Source of the DNA: CAYMCQ01 sp964389025
GTDB lineage: Bacteria; Verrucomicrobiota; Verrucomicrobiia; Limisphaerales; CAYMCQ01
Direction: 5' to 3'
Length of the DNA: 31,117 nt
Assembly: GCA_964389025.1 (NCBI GenBank)
Contig: CAYMCQ010000049.1
Span: forward strand, 1-31,117
Shown piece after piece: positions 17,956 to 26,828 of this stretch. The notes under the pieces were generated by a model that was given only the letters and a program-made list of their open reading frames with translations, ran no database searches and was not told where the DNA came from. The first letter of the stretch is position 1. Each line of letters starts with the position of its first letter. The position numbers were made by a program, and so were the translations under genes.

Positions 17956-19251
17956 CTAGACCTGCGCGGGCTTCGCGAGTTTTTTGACGAGCACTTTTGA
18001 GTTGCGCCCGCTGGCGTCGTATTTTTCCCGGCGCGCCGGCGGCAAATCTTCCCGCGAGCCTTCGACGAAGCCGCCCTTGGATTGAAAATAAGTGAACGCC
18101 TGCGTCGAGAGTGTCAGCAATTCGTTCAAGCCCATCTCTCGCGCCTTGTTTTCGACGAACTGGATCAGTTTTTTGCCGATGCCTTGATTTTCGTGCGATG
18201 GATTGACGTAAAGATACGCCAGTTCGCCTTTGCCCTGCTCTGGGTATGGATGCAGCGCGACGCACGCGACCGGATTTTTATCAATCTCGAAGATGTAATA
18301 ATCGCCGAGATTTTTCTCGATGCTCGCCCGCGTCCGTTTCATCAACTCCTCGGTCTGCACGGAATTTTTCGTGATGAGCAGAATGCTTCGCACGTCTTTC
18401 TTTTTGGCTGGGCGGACCTGTTGATACTCGTTCGCGTAAATGAGCGTGCCGATGCCTTCGTTGGAAAAAACTTCCGCGAGCAAACCTTCGTCAACTTTTC
18501 CGTTGATGATGTGGACGCGCGGAACTCCGGCGCGACACGCCGCCGCCGCATGTTGCGCTTTCGAGAGCATGGTCGGAACAAAGTCGGCTTTCTTTTCCGC
18601 GAGCAACTTTTCCAAATCACCGACGATCATCTGCCGGATGAGCTGGCCGTTGCACAGCAAACCCTCGTTCGTGGTGACAAAAATGAGTTTGATCGCCTTG
18701 AGCGCCTGCGCGACTGCGAGCGCGACGCCATCGGAGTTGACACGATAAGTTTTTCCATCGCCGTCGAAGCCGAGCGGCGGGATCACGGGAACGATTCCTT
18801 GCGCCAGCAGATTTTGCAGAAGCTCCACGTCCACGCGCTCGACTTTGCCGGTGAACAAGTGGTCCACGCCCTGGATGATGCCCATCGGATGCGCAACGAT
18901 GGAATTGGTGCAGGCCGCCCGCAAATCGTGCGCGGACAAGCCTTCAAGAATTTCGTGCGTCAGCCGGTTCGCGGCGGTGAGCGCGAGCTTCAGCGTCTCG
19001 GCATCCGTCACGCCGCTGCCGACCAGATCCGACGGAGTAAATTTTTGCTCATCGGCGAGCGATTTGATCTGCGCCGACGCGCCGTGAACGAGCACCACGC
19101 GGATGTTGAGCGAACGCAGCACCGCCACGTCCAGCAGCAGATTCGCGAAATTTTCGTCGGTGACAATCGCGCCGTCCACGCTGAGGATGAACGTCCTCTC
19201 GCGGAATTGCGGAATGTATTGCAGGATGCCCCGCAGATCAGTTGGTTTCAC
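17956..19251 (-). CDS. argA: Amino-acid N-acetyltransferase (N-acetylglutamate synthase)
   Basis: The 431-residue protein has the two-domain layout of classical ArgA. Residues 1 to about 285 form an amino-acid-kinase-like domain (FILSVDGAIVTDENFANLL, VVLVHGASAQI, GIVPVIPPLGFDGDGKTYRV, VNSDGVALAVAQAL) that binds arginine for feedback control. Residues from about 290 form a GNAT acetyltransferase with the acetyl-CoA loop ENQGIGKKLIQFVENKARE. It makes N-acetylglutamate from glutamate and acetyl-CoA, the first step of arginine synthesis. The start is GTG 19251. No other arg genes are in the window. ArgB would lack the GNAT half, so argA is the better name. Confidence 0.93.
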   Translation of the reverse strand: MKPTDLRGILQYIPQFRERTFILSVDGAIVTDENFANLLLDVAVLRSLNIRVVLVHGASAQIKSLADEQKFTPSDLVGSGVTDAETLKLALTAANRLTHEILEGLSAHDLRAACTNSIVAHPMGIIQGVDHLFTGKVERVDVELLQNLLAQGIVPVIPPLGFDGDGKTYRVNSDGVALAVAQALKAIKLIFVTTNEGLLCNGQLIRQMIVGDLEKLLAEKKADFVPTMLSKAQHAAAACRAGVPRVHIINGKVDEGLLAEVFSNEGIGTLIYANEYQQVRPAKKKDVRSILLITKNSVQTEELMKRTRASIEKNLGDYYIFEIDKNPVACVALHPYPEQGKGELAYLYVNPSHENQGIGKKLIQFVENKAREMGLNELLTLSTQAFTYFQSKGGFVEGSREDLPPARREKYDASGRNSKVLVKKLAKPAQV

Positions 19252-19336
19252 GTTCGCTCGTCGCTTTCTGTTTCAATGGAGGAATAAGAAATCACGTTTG
19301 GGCGTGGTTTCAACTTCTATTTGCGAATTCCTCGTC

Positions 19337-19439
19337 GTAGCGCAGGCGTCCTCGCCTGCGGGTTCAAGGAGCGTCTCGCTCCGTGTTTCGTCGAGCGGCG
19401 GGACGCCGCCCGAACTCGCAACCGGGACGGTCGCGCTAC
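19337..19439. repeat. 103-bp palindromic element with three inner hairpins
   Basis: The ends GTAGCGC and GCGCTAC are inverted copies. Inside lie GCAGGCG with CGCCTGC, GGAGCG with CGCTCC, and GCGGCG with CGCCGC, each around a loop of 3-4 nt. It fills the gap between hisC and argA. The TAG of its right end, read on the minus strand, is the stop codon of hisC. Confidence 0.9.
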
Positions 19440-20518
19440 AAGCTTTTCTTCAACCCTGCGATGCAACGCTCGTTTTCCTCCGGCGTGCCGATGGAAATGC
19501 GAATCCACTCGGGCAACTGATAACCGCCCATTGGCCGGACAATGACGCCCTGCCGTTGAAGTTCGTTGAAAACTTTTTGTCCGTCGCTGACGCGCACGAG
19601 GATGAAGTTGGCGGCGGAGGGAACCCATTCGAGCTTCAGTTGACGAAATGCGTTCTCGAAAAACTGAAGTCCACGCGCGTTGTTCTCGCGGGTTTTTTTG
19701 ACGTGCGCGGAATCGTCGAGCGCGGCAAGCGCGGCGGTTTGGGCAAGCGCGTTCACATTGAACGGCTGCCGAACTTTTTCAAATGCCGCAATCAATTCAG
19801 GACATGCGATGCCGTAGCCGATCCGCAAGCCGGCAAGCCCGTAGATTTTTGAAAACGTCCGCATCAACAAAAGATTTTGCTTCCCGCTGCGTATCAGCGG
19901 CAGCAAGTCCGCCGGCTTGTCGAGAAATTCGATGTAAGCCTCGTCCATCACGATCAAAACATTTTCCGGGACTTCATTCGCCAGTCGCAAAATGTCGTCG
20001 CGGGGCGCGAGCGTGCCGGTCGGGTTATTCGGACACGCGACGAAGATGACGCGCGTTCGCGGCGTGATGGCCGCGAGCATCGCAGGAATGTCGTGTCCGA
20101 AATTTTTCGCCGGAACGGTGACGAGATCTGCGCCGAACATCGCCGCCATCATCGGATAAACCGCGAAGCAATATTGCGAGACAATGACTTCGGTGCCCGG
20201 CTGCATCATCGCATGACCGGTGAACTCGATGATTTCATTGGAGCCGTTGCCGAAGATGAGATTTGCGGGCGACACGCCGAGTTTCGCGGCGAGCTTCTCT
20301 TTCAGATAAAACGTGTTGCCGTCGGGATAAAGATTCAGGTTTGGCAAAGCTTTCCGCATCGCAGCGAGCGCAAGCGGCGACGGCCCAAATGGATTTTCAT
20401 TCGATGCAAGCTTGATGATGCTTTCTGCTGGCAAGCCGAGTTCGCGCGCGACTTCTTCAATCGGGCGTCCTGGCTGATACGTCGGAACTTTTTGCAGTGA
20501 TGGATTGATGGGCAGCAT
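19436..20518 (-). CDS. hisC: Histidinol-phosphate aminotransferase
   Basis: The 360-residue enzyme is a fold type I PLP aminotransferase that converts imidazole-acetol phosphate and glutamate to histidinol phosphate. Family marks are YQPGRPIEEVARELG at the N-terminus, KLASNENPFGPSP, YPDGNTFYLKEKLA, ACPNNPTGTL, MDEAYIEF, and the PLP lysine K224 in TFSKIYGLAGLRIGYG. The C-terminus has RPMGGYQLPEWIRISIGTPEEN. The length is normal for the family. The stop codon is provided by the palindrome at 19337-19439. No other his genes are nearby. A 38-bp stretch of its 5' end recurs at 27424-27461 as a relic. Confidence 0.95.
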   Translation of the reverse strand: MLPINPSLQKVPTYQPGRPIEEVARELGLPAESIIKLASNENPFGPSPLALAAMRKALPNLNLYPDGNTFYLKEKLAAKLGVSPANLIFGNGSNEIIEFTGHAMMQPGTEVIVSQYCFAVYPMMAAMFGADLVTVPAKNFGHDIPAMLAAITPRTRVIFVACPNNPTGTLAPRDDILRLANEVPENVLIVMDEAYIEFLDKPADLLPLIRSGKQNLLLMRTFSKIYGLAGLRIGYGIACPELIAAFEKVRQPFNVNALAQTAALAALDDSAHVKKTRENNARGLQFFENAFRQLKLEWVPSAANFILVRVSDGQKVFNELQRQGVIVRPMGGYQLPEWIRISIGTPEENERCIAGLKKSL

Positions 20519-20614
20519 GAAGATTTTTTGAAATGTCCGCCCTCACCTTAGCCAGCTCTTCCACGCGAGGGAACAGTAAAGTTCTGCAAGACTTCGCAAG
20601 CCTGCCGTCCCGAA

Positions 20615-20977
20615 CTAATTTAACAGCCGCGAAACCTCGTTGCACAAAGTGTCGAGAGGTTCCGTCTTGCTCATGAAGGCGTCGGCTCCTTTGGCCGTCG
20701 CCTCCTTCATCAAAGCGGGATCATAGCCCAATGAAGTGAACATGACGACGGGAGTTTTGGGATATTTCTGCTTGAACACGACGAGCAAATCCAGGCCATT
20801 CTCACCTCCCATATCCACATCCAGAATGACCAGATCAAAGGGCGTCTCTTGAGCCAGGCGGATGCTCTCGGCCCCGTTTGCGGCCGTGGTCACCGTGAAC
20901 CCTTTCATTTTGAAATAAAGGCTCAACGTCTCGCGGATGGGGACATCGTCATCTGCAAACAGGATATGGTGGCTCAT
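20615..20977 (-). CDS. Single-domain response regulator (CheY-like)
   Basis: The 120-residue receiver has the acidic pocket D9-D10-D11, phospho-acceptor D53 (LVILDVDMGG), switch T81 (MFTS) and K104 (MSKTEP). There is no output domain, so it signals by protein contact. It is in the same orientation as the hybrid kinase gene upstream, about 265 bp away, and may serve as its phospho-relay partner. It is followed by hisC with a 96-bp gap, which is probably coincidental. Confidence 0.9.
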   Translation of the reverse strand: MSHHILFADDDVPIRETLSLYFKMKGFTVTTAANGAESIRLAQETPFDLVILDVDMGGENGLDLLVVFKQKYPKTPVVMFTSLGYDPALMKEATAKGADAFMSKTEPLDTLCNEVSRLLN

Positions 20978-21242
20978 AGGTCATCTCATCGTCGTCACTC
21001 TGCTCCATCAATGGAATTGAAGAGCAGTGTTATCGGTTTCACCGCCCGCAAGCAAGCGCAAGAACTCTGCCATCCGGGTCAATTAATTCATCGCCGTCCG
21101 AATTTGATTCGTCACGTCTGTGACAAAAGTTGGTGTTTATCCTCACCCGTCCATCCGGCTGTGACGGAGTGACATCCGGGGTTTTCGTGCTCAACACTTT
21201 GTTGGGAATCGCCCTCTCACGCCGGATTCGCATTTTTGGGGC

Positions 21243-23726
21243 TCATGGTTTGGCAGCGCTGTCACCCGACGGCATTTTTGACGCCGGGATTTGCTCCGTA
21301 AGAACCGTCTTCAGTGATTCCACCAATTTTTCCTTTGTGAAAGGTTTGTCAAGCAGCGTGCTGACCCCAAGCGCCTTGAACTCGCTCTTCTCCCGTTCCT
21401 CGAAACGCCCGCTCATGGCGATGATGCCGGCCTGGGGCAACATGCCTTTGAGCATTCGGACGAAGGTGAGGCCGTCCATGCCGGGCAGGTGCAGGTCGCT
21501 GATCACCGCGCGCAATTCCGTCCGCTTCTCCATCAGTTGAACCAGCGCTTCCGTGCCGCTTGCCGCGGTGAGGACTTTGAAGTTCAGCGCTGTCAGCGCG
21601 GCGCGCGTGACCTCGCGCACGGCGGGCTCGTCATCCACCACGAGAAGGGTTTCGCCGTTGCCACGGTAGGCCGTGTTGGTTTTGGCCAGCAAGGCCGTGT
21701 CGCCCGCGCCGGAATCGGCGGCTGGCAGGTAAACGGCAAAGGTTGAACCTTTTCCAAGAGTCGAGTAAACGCGGATGAAGCCGCCGTGTCCCTTGACGAT
21801 GCCGATGACGGTGGAAAGCCCGAGTCCCGTGCCTTTCTCCGGCCCCTTGGTGCTGAAGAACGGTTCGAAGATGCGCTCAAGAATTTCCGGCGGGATGCCG
21901 GTGCCGGTGTCCTCGACACGCACCATGACATAGTGGCCGGGTTTGGCCTCCGGGAAGGAGGCGGCATAGACGGCGTCAATCTCGACATTTTCCGCTTTCA
22001 GGGTCAGCGTGCCGCCGTCGGGCATGGCGTCGCGGGCATTGACGCAGAGGTTGAGCAACACCTGATCGAGCTGCGTGGCATCGCCCAGGATCGTCCGGAG
22101 GTTTTTCGTGAAATTAGTCTGTATTTGAATGTTCTTGGGGAAGCTGCCCTTCATCAACTTGACCATCTCCTTGAGCAGATGCTGTGGCTGGAGAAGCAGG
22201 CGCTCGCCATCGGTGCCCCTGGCAAACGTCAGAAGCTGCTTGACCATCTCAGCCCCGCGGTTGGCACCGGCTTGGATGAGGTCAAGGAAGCGCCCCCCTT
22301 TGTCCGGAAACTCCAGCCGCAACAATTCGCTAGCCATCAATATGGGCGCGAGCGCGTTGTTGAGGTCATGGGCAACGCCGCCTGCCAGCGTTCCGATGCT
22401 CTCCAATCGTTGTGTGCGCTGAATCTGACGCTCGACCTCCTTGCGCTCTGTGACATCGCGGAACAAACCCAGCAGGAGCGGCTTGGAGTCCGCGGTCTCG
22501 AAGAAGCAGTTGGACACCTCCAGCCAGATTTCCCGTCCATTCCAAAGTTTCAACTGCCGGTCCAAATGCGCCGGAACGGTGCGGCTGATAAAACACTCCC
22601 GATGGCGTGCCAGAATATGTTCGCGGTCTTCCTCGGCGTAGATTTCGGACATTAGTTTGCCTTCGATTTGGGCGCGAGATTTCCCAACCAGACGGCAGTA
22701 GGCTTCGTTGACCATCAGGACGTTGCCCGCGCCATCCGTCAACCGCATGCCGTCCACGGAATTCTCCCAGATCAGGCGGAAGCGTTCCTGACTCTCGCTT
22801 AGTTCCGAGGTGGCCTGGATGCGGGCCAGCGCTCCCGCGCAATGGTCAGCCAGGGTTTGGAGCAGTTCCAGCGAGGCGTGGTCGTAGGCATGGCGTTGAT
22901 AGCTTTGGATGGAAATCATGCCGACCAGCCGGTCCGCCAATCGAAGAGGCGCAAACATCAGAGAGAGGGAACGGCGGCCACTGCCCAAGACCGTCAGCAC
23001 GTGGGTCTCATCTGTCTCACTGTCACGCAAGAGCAGTTGCGCCTCCTTCATGGCGCGGCGGACGATCGGCGAAGGCTTCAGCATGGACGATGGGTCCGTG
23101 ACCAGTTCGCAGCGTCCGCCATCCATAAGGTCGAAGGCGGCGAGGTCTTTCCATTGCTTTTGCTCCTCGTTCCATACGCGAAGCCAACTGCTGTCCCAGT
23201 GAAGCATTTCGTCGGCGGCCTGTAGGATGGAGAGAGCTGCTGCCTTTGGAGTGAAGGCTTCGGCCAGTTTGCGGCTGAGTTGTGCCAGCACCGCCGTGCG
23301 GCGATGGGCCTCGGCTAGGTATTCCTCCGCCTGCCGCCGCTGCCGTCGCTGTTCCGCCTCCAGCAACGCGCGCTCCACGGCTGGACACAGCCGCGCCAGG
23401 TTTCCCTTCATCATATAGTCGTGCGCCCCGGCCTTCATCATGGCCACGGCAGTCTCCTCGCCGATGGTGCCGGACACGACGATGAACGGGATGTCCAACC
23501 CGCTTTTCCGGAGCAGCGCGAGCGCGCCGACGCCGCTGAACTTTGGCATCGCATAATCGCAGATGACGATGTCCCATGGCCCATCGGCCAACGCCAGGGT
23601 CATCGCCTCCGGAGTTTCCACGCGTTTGTGCTCGGGCTGGAAACCGCCGGCCCGCAACGCCCGCAAAACCAGCAGTGCGTCGTCTTCCACATCTTCGACC
23701 AGCAACACGCGCAAGAGTTTGTTCAT
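21243..23726 (-). CDS. Hybrid histidine kinase: REC-GAF-PAS-HisKA-HATPase-REC
   Basis: From ATG 23726 the protein has 827 residues; GGAAGGGA upstream is a good ribosome binding site, and longer starts up to 23870 run through a palindrome. Order: receiver with D57 (VICDYAM), a short coiled coil (LLEAEQRRQRRQAEEYLAEA), a GAF-like domain (about 150-320), a PAS domain (RFRLIWENSVDGMRLTDGAG to LFRDVTERKEVER), then HisKA with H453 (AGGVAHDLNN). The ATPase follows with NLCVNARDAMP (N box), DTGTGIPPE (G1) and GTGLGLS (G2). It ends in a receiver with D744 (VISDLHLPGMDG). No membrane helix is seen, so it is cytoplasmic. Being third after a kinase and receiver, the N-terminal receiver may accept phosphate from them. 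It resembles NtrB-like soluble kinases. Confidence 0.93.
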   Translation of the reverse strand: MNKLLRVLLVEDVEDDALLVLRALRAGGFQPEHKRVETPEAMTLALADGPWDIVICDYAMPKFSGVGALALLRKSGLDIPFIVVSGTIGEETAVAMMKAGAHDYMMKGNLARLCPAVERALLEAEQRRQRRQAEEYLAEAHRRTAVLAQLSRKLAEAFTPKAAALSILQAADEMLHWDSSWLRVWNEEQKQWKDLAAFDLMDGGRCELVTDPSSMLKPSPIVRRAMKEAQLLLRDSETDETHVLTVLGSGRRSLSLMFAPLRLADRLVGMISIQSYQRHAYDHASLELLQTLADHCAGALARIQATSELSESQERFRLIWENSVDGMRLTDGAGNVLMVNEAYCRLVGKSRAQIEGKLMSEIYAEEDREHILARHRECFISRTVPAHLDRQLKLWNGREIWLEVSNCFFETADSKPLLLGLFRDVTERKEVERQIQRTQRLESIGTLAGGVAHDLNNALAPILMASELLRLEFPDKGGRFLDLIQAGANRGAEMVKQLLTFARGTDGERLLLQPQHLLKEMVKLMKGSFPKNIQIQTNFTKNLRTILGDATQLDQVLLNLCVNARDAMPDGGTLTLKAENVEIDAVYAASFPEAKPGHYVMVRVEDTGTGIPPEILERIFEPFFSTKGPEKGTGLGLSTVIGIVKGHGGFIRVYSTLGKGSTFAVYLPAADSGAGDTALLAKTNTAYRGNGETLLVVDDEPAVREVTRAALTALNFKVLTAASGTEALVQLMEKRTELRAVISDLHLPGMDGLTFVRMLKGMLPQAGIIAMSGRFEEREKSEFKALGVSTLLDKPFTKEKLVESLKTVLTEQIPASKMPSGDSAAKP

Positions 23727-23747
23727 AAGAGATCCCTTCCAAATTGC

Positions 23748-23854
23748 AGCCGCCGACGTGAGGCGGCGGACTGCTTCGATTTCCGGCTCGACCACCTGTC
23801 CGCGAATCGTTCGAAACGCCACGATGTTTCGGCCTGCGGCAGTCCTCTGCCGCT
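23748..23854. repeat. Palindromic repeat pair upstream of the hybrid kinase
   Basis: The right unit (23834-23854) is CTGCGGCAGTCCTCTGCCGC, nearly the core of the REP-like unit at 17835. The left part has a hairpin (CCGCC with GGCGG) and GGACTGC in inverse orientation. It fills most of the 148-bp gap between two co-oriented signalling genes. Confidence 0.7.
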
Positions 23855-23874
23855 GTCGGGGGTTTGCCAAAGGC

Positions 23875-24306
23875 TCATTTTGATCTTTCGTTTTTCGGCG
23901 GGCCTTCGTTGATCATCAGCCAATAGACTTTGAGCTGCCGGACAGCCTCCGCGAACTGGACAAAATCCACCGGCTTGCGGATGTAGCTGTTGCAGCCCGA
24001 GCGGTAGCTGTCCAGGAGGTCCTGCTCCTCCTTCGACGTTGTCAGGATCACCACCGGCAGAATGGCAGTCCGCTCGTTGGCGCGCAGCCGTTGCAACACC
24101 TCCAAGCCGCTGACCTTGGGCAGTTTCAAATCCAGCAGCACCAGCGCGGGCAACGGCTTGCTCTCATCGAACAAGTGGTCCAGCGCCGCCTGTCCATCGC
24201 GCGCCACCTCGATTCTGTTCACGATGTTGTGCTTCTTAAGCGCCCGCACCGCCAGTTGCTCGTCGTCCGGATTGTCCTCTACTAACAGGATGATTTTTTC
24301 GTTCAT
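23875..24306 (-). CDS. Response regulator, Rcp1-like receiver
   Basis: From ATG 24306 (with AAAGGA five bases upstream) the receiver has 143 residues. ATG 24321, which overlaps the kinase stop as ATGA, is the alternative. Receiver landmarks are E10-D11, D14-D15, phospho-acceptor D59 (LLDLKLPKVSG), T89 (ILTTSKEEQD) and K111 (YIRKPVDF). The form DNPDDEQL, ILTTSKEE and SYRSGCNSYIRKP is that of the Rcp1 group, which partners phytochrome-like kinases. The preceding kinase has the matching phytochrome-type HisKA, so they are likely a pair. It carries no DNA-binding part. Confidence 0.93.
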   Translation of the reverse strand: MNEKIILLVEDNPDDEQLAVRALKKHNIVNRIEVARDGQAALDHLFDESKPLPALVLLDLKLPKVSGLEVLQRLRANERTAILPVVILTTSKEEQDLLDSYRSGCNSYIRKPVDFVQFAEAVRQLKVYWLMINEGPPKNERSK

Positions 24307-24317
24307 GGTTTCCTTTG

Positions 24318-26540
24318 TCATGGGTTTGTTGGTCGCAGGGTGAAATAAAAGACCGCGCCTTTGTCAACCGCGCCTTCCGCCCACAATCGCCCGCCGTGCC
24401 GGAGCACGATGCGTTGGACGGTGGCCAGGCCGATGCCGGTCCCCTCAAACTCGGCAACGGTGTGCAGCCGCTGGAACGCGCCAAACAGTCTATTTGCGTG
24501 CGTCATGTCAAACCCGGCGCCGTTGTCGCGCACGTAAAACGCCGTCTGACCGTCGCTCTGCCACCGGCCGAACTCAATGCGCGCGTCCGGTTGTTTGCCG
24601 GTGAACTTCCAGGCGTTGCCCAGCAGGTTTTCGAGCGCCACGCGCAGCAACTGCGGATCGCCTTCCGCTGACAGGCCACCGGCAATTTCCCACTGCACCT
24701 GCCGCTGCGGCTCGCGCAGTTGCAACGCTCCGGCGACGGTTCGCGCCAGCGCGCTCAAATCCACCGGCTCATGGCGCAGTTCGGCGCGCGTGATCCGCGA
24801 GAGCTTCAACAAATCGTCAATCAGATCACCCATGCGGTGCGTCGCCGCCCGCACCCGCGCCAGATAGCCGCGACCAGCCTCATCCAACTTGTCGCCGTAG
24901 TCCTCCTCCAGCGCCTGGCTGAATCCATCAATGCCGCGCAACGGCGACCGCAAATCGTGCGAGACGGAGTAGGAGAAGGAGGCCAGCTCCTTGTTCGCCT
25001 CTTCGAGTTGGGCGGCGCGCTGGTGCAAGTCGGTGTTGAGTTTGATGATCTGCTCCTCCGCCTTTTTGCTCTCGATGGCGAGTGAAATACTGTTGGCCAC
25101 GGAAGCAACGGCCTGCAGGTCCAAATCCAAAAACGGGTGCCGCGCGAACATGGCGATGACCCCGATCACCCGGCCTTCCACCACCAAGGGATAGCCGGCG
25201 AAAGCCACCATGCCTTCCCGTCGCGCCCACTCCTGATCGCCAACGCGCGGGTCGCCGACGACTTGATTGGTGAGGTGCGGCTTCCGCTCCTGGGCGATGA
25301 GGCCGATTTTGAATTTGCCAACCGGCACGCGCCCGTGCGGGCCGTCGAGATGGGTGTAGAGGCCGGCGCTGGCTTGCAGTTCGAGCATCTGCGCGGATTC
25401 GTTCAGCGTCCAGATGCGCGCGAACGCGGCATCGAACGTTTTCACGATGGCCTCGGCGCACTCCTGCAACAACGGTCGCAATGCGCTGTTGTTCGTCACG
25501 GCATGGCCGATGTGCGCCTGAAATTCCGCCAGCCGCGTGCGCTCGCGCAGTATCATCTCCACCTCCTTCTTCCCCGTCATGTCGCGCGCGGTGGCATACA
25601 TCAGCCCGCCCGGCTGGGGCACCGACTTCCACGACAGCACGCGCCACGAACCGTCTTTGTGCCGGTAGCGATTTTCAAATTCGAGGACATTTTCCCTGGC
25701 GATAATCTGCCGATCTACCTCGCGGAGCGTGGCGGCGCGGTCATCGGGATGAACAAATTCGAGGAACGGTCGCGCCAGAATTTCCTCCGCGCTCCAGCCC
25801 AGCGTCCGGGTGAAGGCGGGGCTGATGCGCTTCAAATAACCATCCGCGCTGGCGATGCACAGCATGTCCAGCGAGAGGGTGAAGAAGCGGTCAAGTTCCG
25901 CCTCTGATCGCTGGCGCAGCCGGTTCTCGCGCAGCACCAGCGCGAATACTCCGATGAGCAACGCGACGCTCAAACTCGTGCCGACGGCCGTCAGCAGCTT
26001 GGTGAGGCCCGCCTCTCGCGTGGCCACGGCGGAGCGCTGAACCAAGAGCGCCTGCTCCTCCGCGTCCATCCGGGCAATCACGGCGCGAACCTGCTCCATT
26101 ACGGCCTTGCCCTTCCCACTTGCAATTTCCTGTTGCGCCGCCTCGAAACCGGAGTCCCGGCGCAGATCCACATTGGCTTGCGCCAGTGCAATGCGCCGGG
26201 TGATGAGCGGCTCCAAGGAGTCGCAGTTGGCCTGTTGACGAGGGTTGTCGCTGGTGAGCGCGCGCAACGCGCGGAACTGGGCGTTCACTTCGCCAAGAGC
26301 AGTCTCGAACGGATTCAGAAACGCTGGATCGCCGGTCAGCACAAAGCCGCGTGCGCCGGTTTCGATATCCTGCGCCTTCGACAGCAACCCGGTCAATTGT
26401 TGCAGCACTTCGTGGGTGTGGCGCACCAATTCCGCTGATTCCTTCATGCGGGTGGTGTGCCGCCAGTTGAACCAAGCCACGCCGCCGAGCAGCGCCAGCG
26501 CGAACCCAACGAGAAAGACAGTGTTTGGTTTTGGTTTCAC
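24318..26540 (-). CDS. Membrane histidine kinase: CHASE3-PAS-GAF-HisKA-HATPase
   Basis: The 740-residue protein starts at GTG 26540. Helix one is about residues 8-25, then a periplasmic CHASE3 sensor (AQDIETGARGFVLTGDPAFL is a hallmark) to about 180. Helix two follows (about 187-205). A PAS domain (RFFTLSLDMLCIASADGYLK to YATARDMTGKKEVE) and a GAF domain (about 340-480) come next. HisKA has H528 in SYSVSHDLRSPLRGIDGFSQ, the bacteriophytochrome-like form. The ATPase has NLLGNAWKFT, DNGAGFD and GTGIGLATV. It senses an unknown extracellular or membrane signal and should phosphorylate the next receiver, whose ATG 24321 overlaps its stop. The promoter region holds a REP-like pair (26592-26698). 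Confidence 0.93.
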   Translation of the reverse strand: MKPKPNTVFLVGFALALLGGVAWFNWRHTTRMKESAELVRHTHEVLQQLTGLLSKAQDIETGARGFVLTGDPAFLNPFETALGEVNAQFRALRALTSDNPRQQANCDSLEPLITRRIALAQANVDLRRDSGFEAAQQEIASGKGKAVMEQVRAVIARMDAEEQALLVQRSAVATREAGLTKLLTAVGTSLSVALLIGVFALVLRENRLRQRSEAELDRFFTLSLDMLCIASADGYLKRISPAFTRTLGWSAEEILARPFLEFVHPDDRAATLREVDRQIIARENVLEFENRYRHKDGSWRVLSWKSVPQPGGLMYATARDMTGKKEVEMILRERTRLAEFQAHIGHAVTNNSALRPLLQECAEAIVKTFDAAFARIWTLNESAQMLELQASAGLYTHLDGPHGRVPVGKFKIGLIAQERKPHLTNQVVGDPRVGDQEWARREGMVAFAGYPLVVEGRVIGVIAMFARHPFLDLDLQAVASVANSISLAIESKKAEEQIIKLNTDLHQRAAQLEEANKELASFSYSVSHDLRSPLRGIDGFSQALEEDYGDKLDEAGRGYLARVRAATHRMGDLIDDLLKLSRITRAELRHEPVDLSALARTVAGALQLREPQRQVQWEIAGGLSAEGDPQLLRVALENLLGNAWKFTGKQPDARIEFGRWQSDGQTAFYVRDNGAGFDMTHANRLFGAFQRLHTVAEFEGTGIGLATVQRIVLRHGGRLWAEGAVDKGAVFYFTLRPTNP

Positions 26541-26591
26541 AGCGTTATAGCAGTTGCGCTTAAGGTCGGCACAGTGTGATCTGCAAGTGAT

Positions 26592-26698
26592 GATAAAGCG
26601 GCGGAGGGCCGCCGCAGTCCAAGACGCTGGCGCGCGATGCGATAGCGCCAGGAAAACGCGCAGCGTCTTGGACTGCGCCAGTCCTCTGGCGCTTTATC
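26592..26698. repeat. REP-like inverted pair, CGCTTT ends facing outward
   Basis: The left unit at 26592-26629 (GATAAAGCGGCGGAGGG, then CCGCCGCAGTCCAAGACGCTG) is mirrored by the right unit at 26661-26698 (CAGCGTCTTGGACTGC, then GCCAGTCCTCTGGCGCTTTATC). Each unit has an inner hairpin. The centre (26630-26660) is 31 bp. Compared with 17835-17919 the same unit is paired the other way round. Confidence 0.88.
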
Positions 26699-26799
26699 CC
26701 GTGAACGATGTGCGCCAATGTCAAATGGAATTGCCATATTGCCTGCCTTGTTCTGTGAGCGGGGTTCGCACTTTGTCTCCAACGCTTACCTATCCCATT

Positions 26800-26828
26800 C
26801 AAAGTCGGGGGGGGGGCAGCCGACTTTG
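26800..26828. repeat. Hairpin with a 10-G run
   Basis: CAAAGTCGG at 26800-26808 pairs with CCGACTTTG at 26820-26828. The G run covers 26807-26816, so most of the loop is G. The run is prone to length change in replication or sequencing. Confidence 0.7.

Noticed and set aside
18082..19287. 401-codon plus-strand frame
   Set aside because: Antisense shadow of argA; no recognisable motifs and a composition typical of shadow frames.
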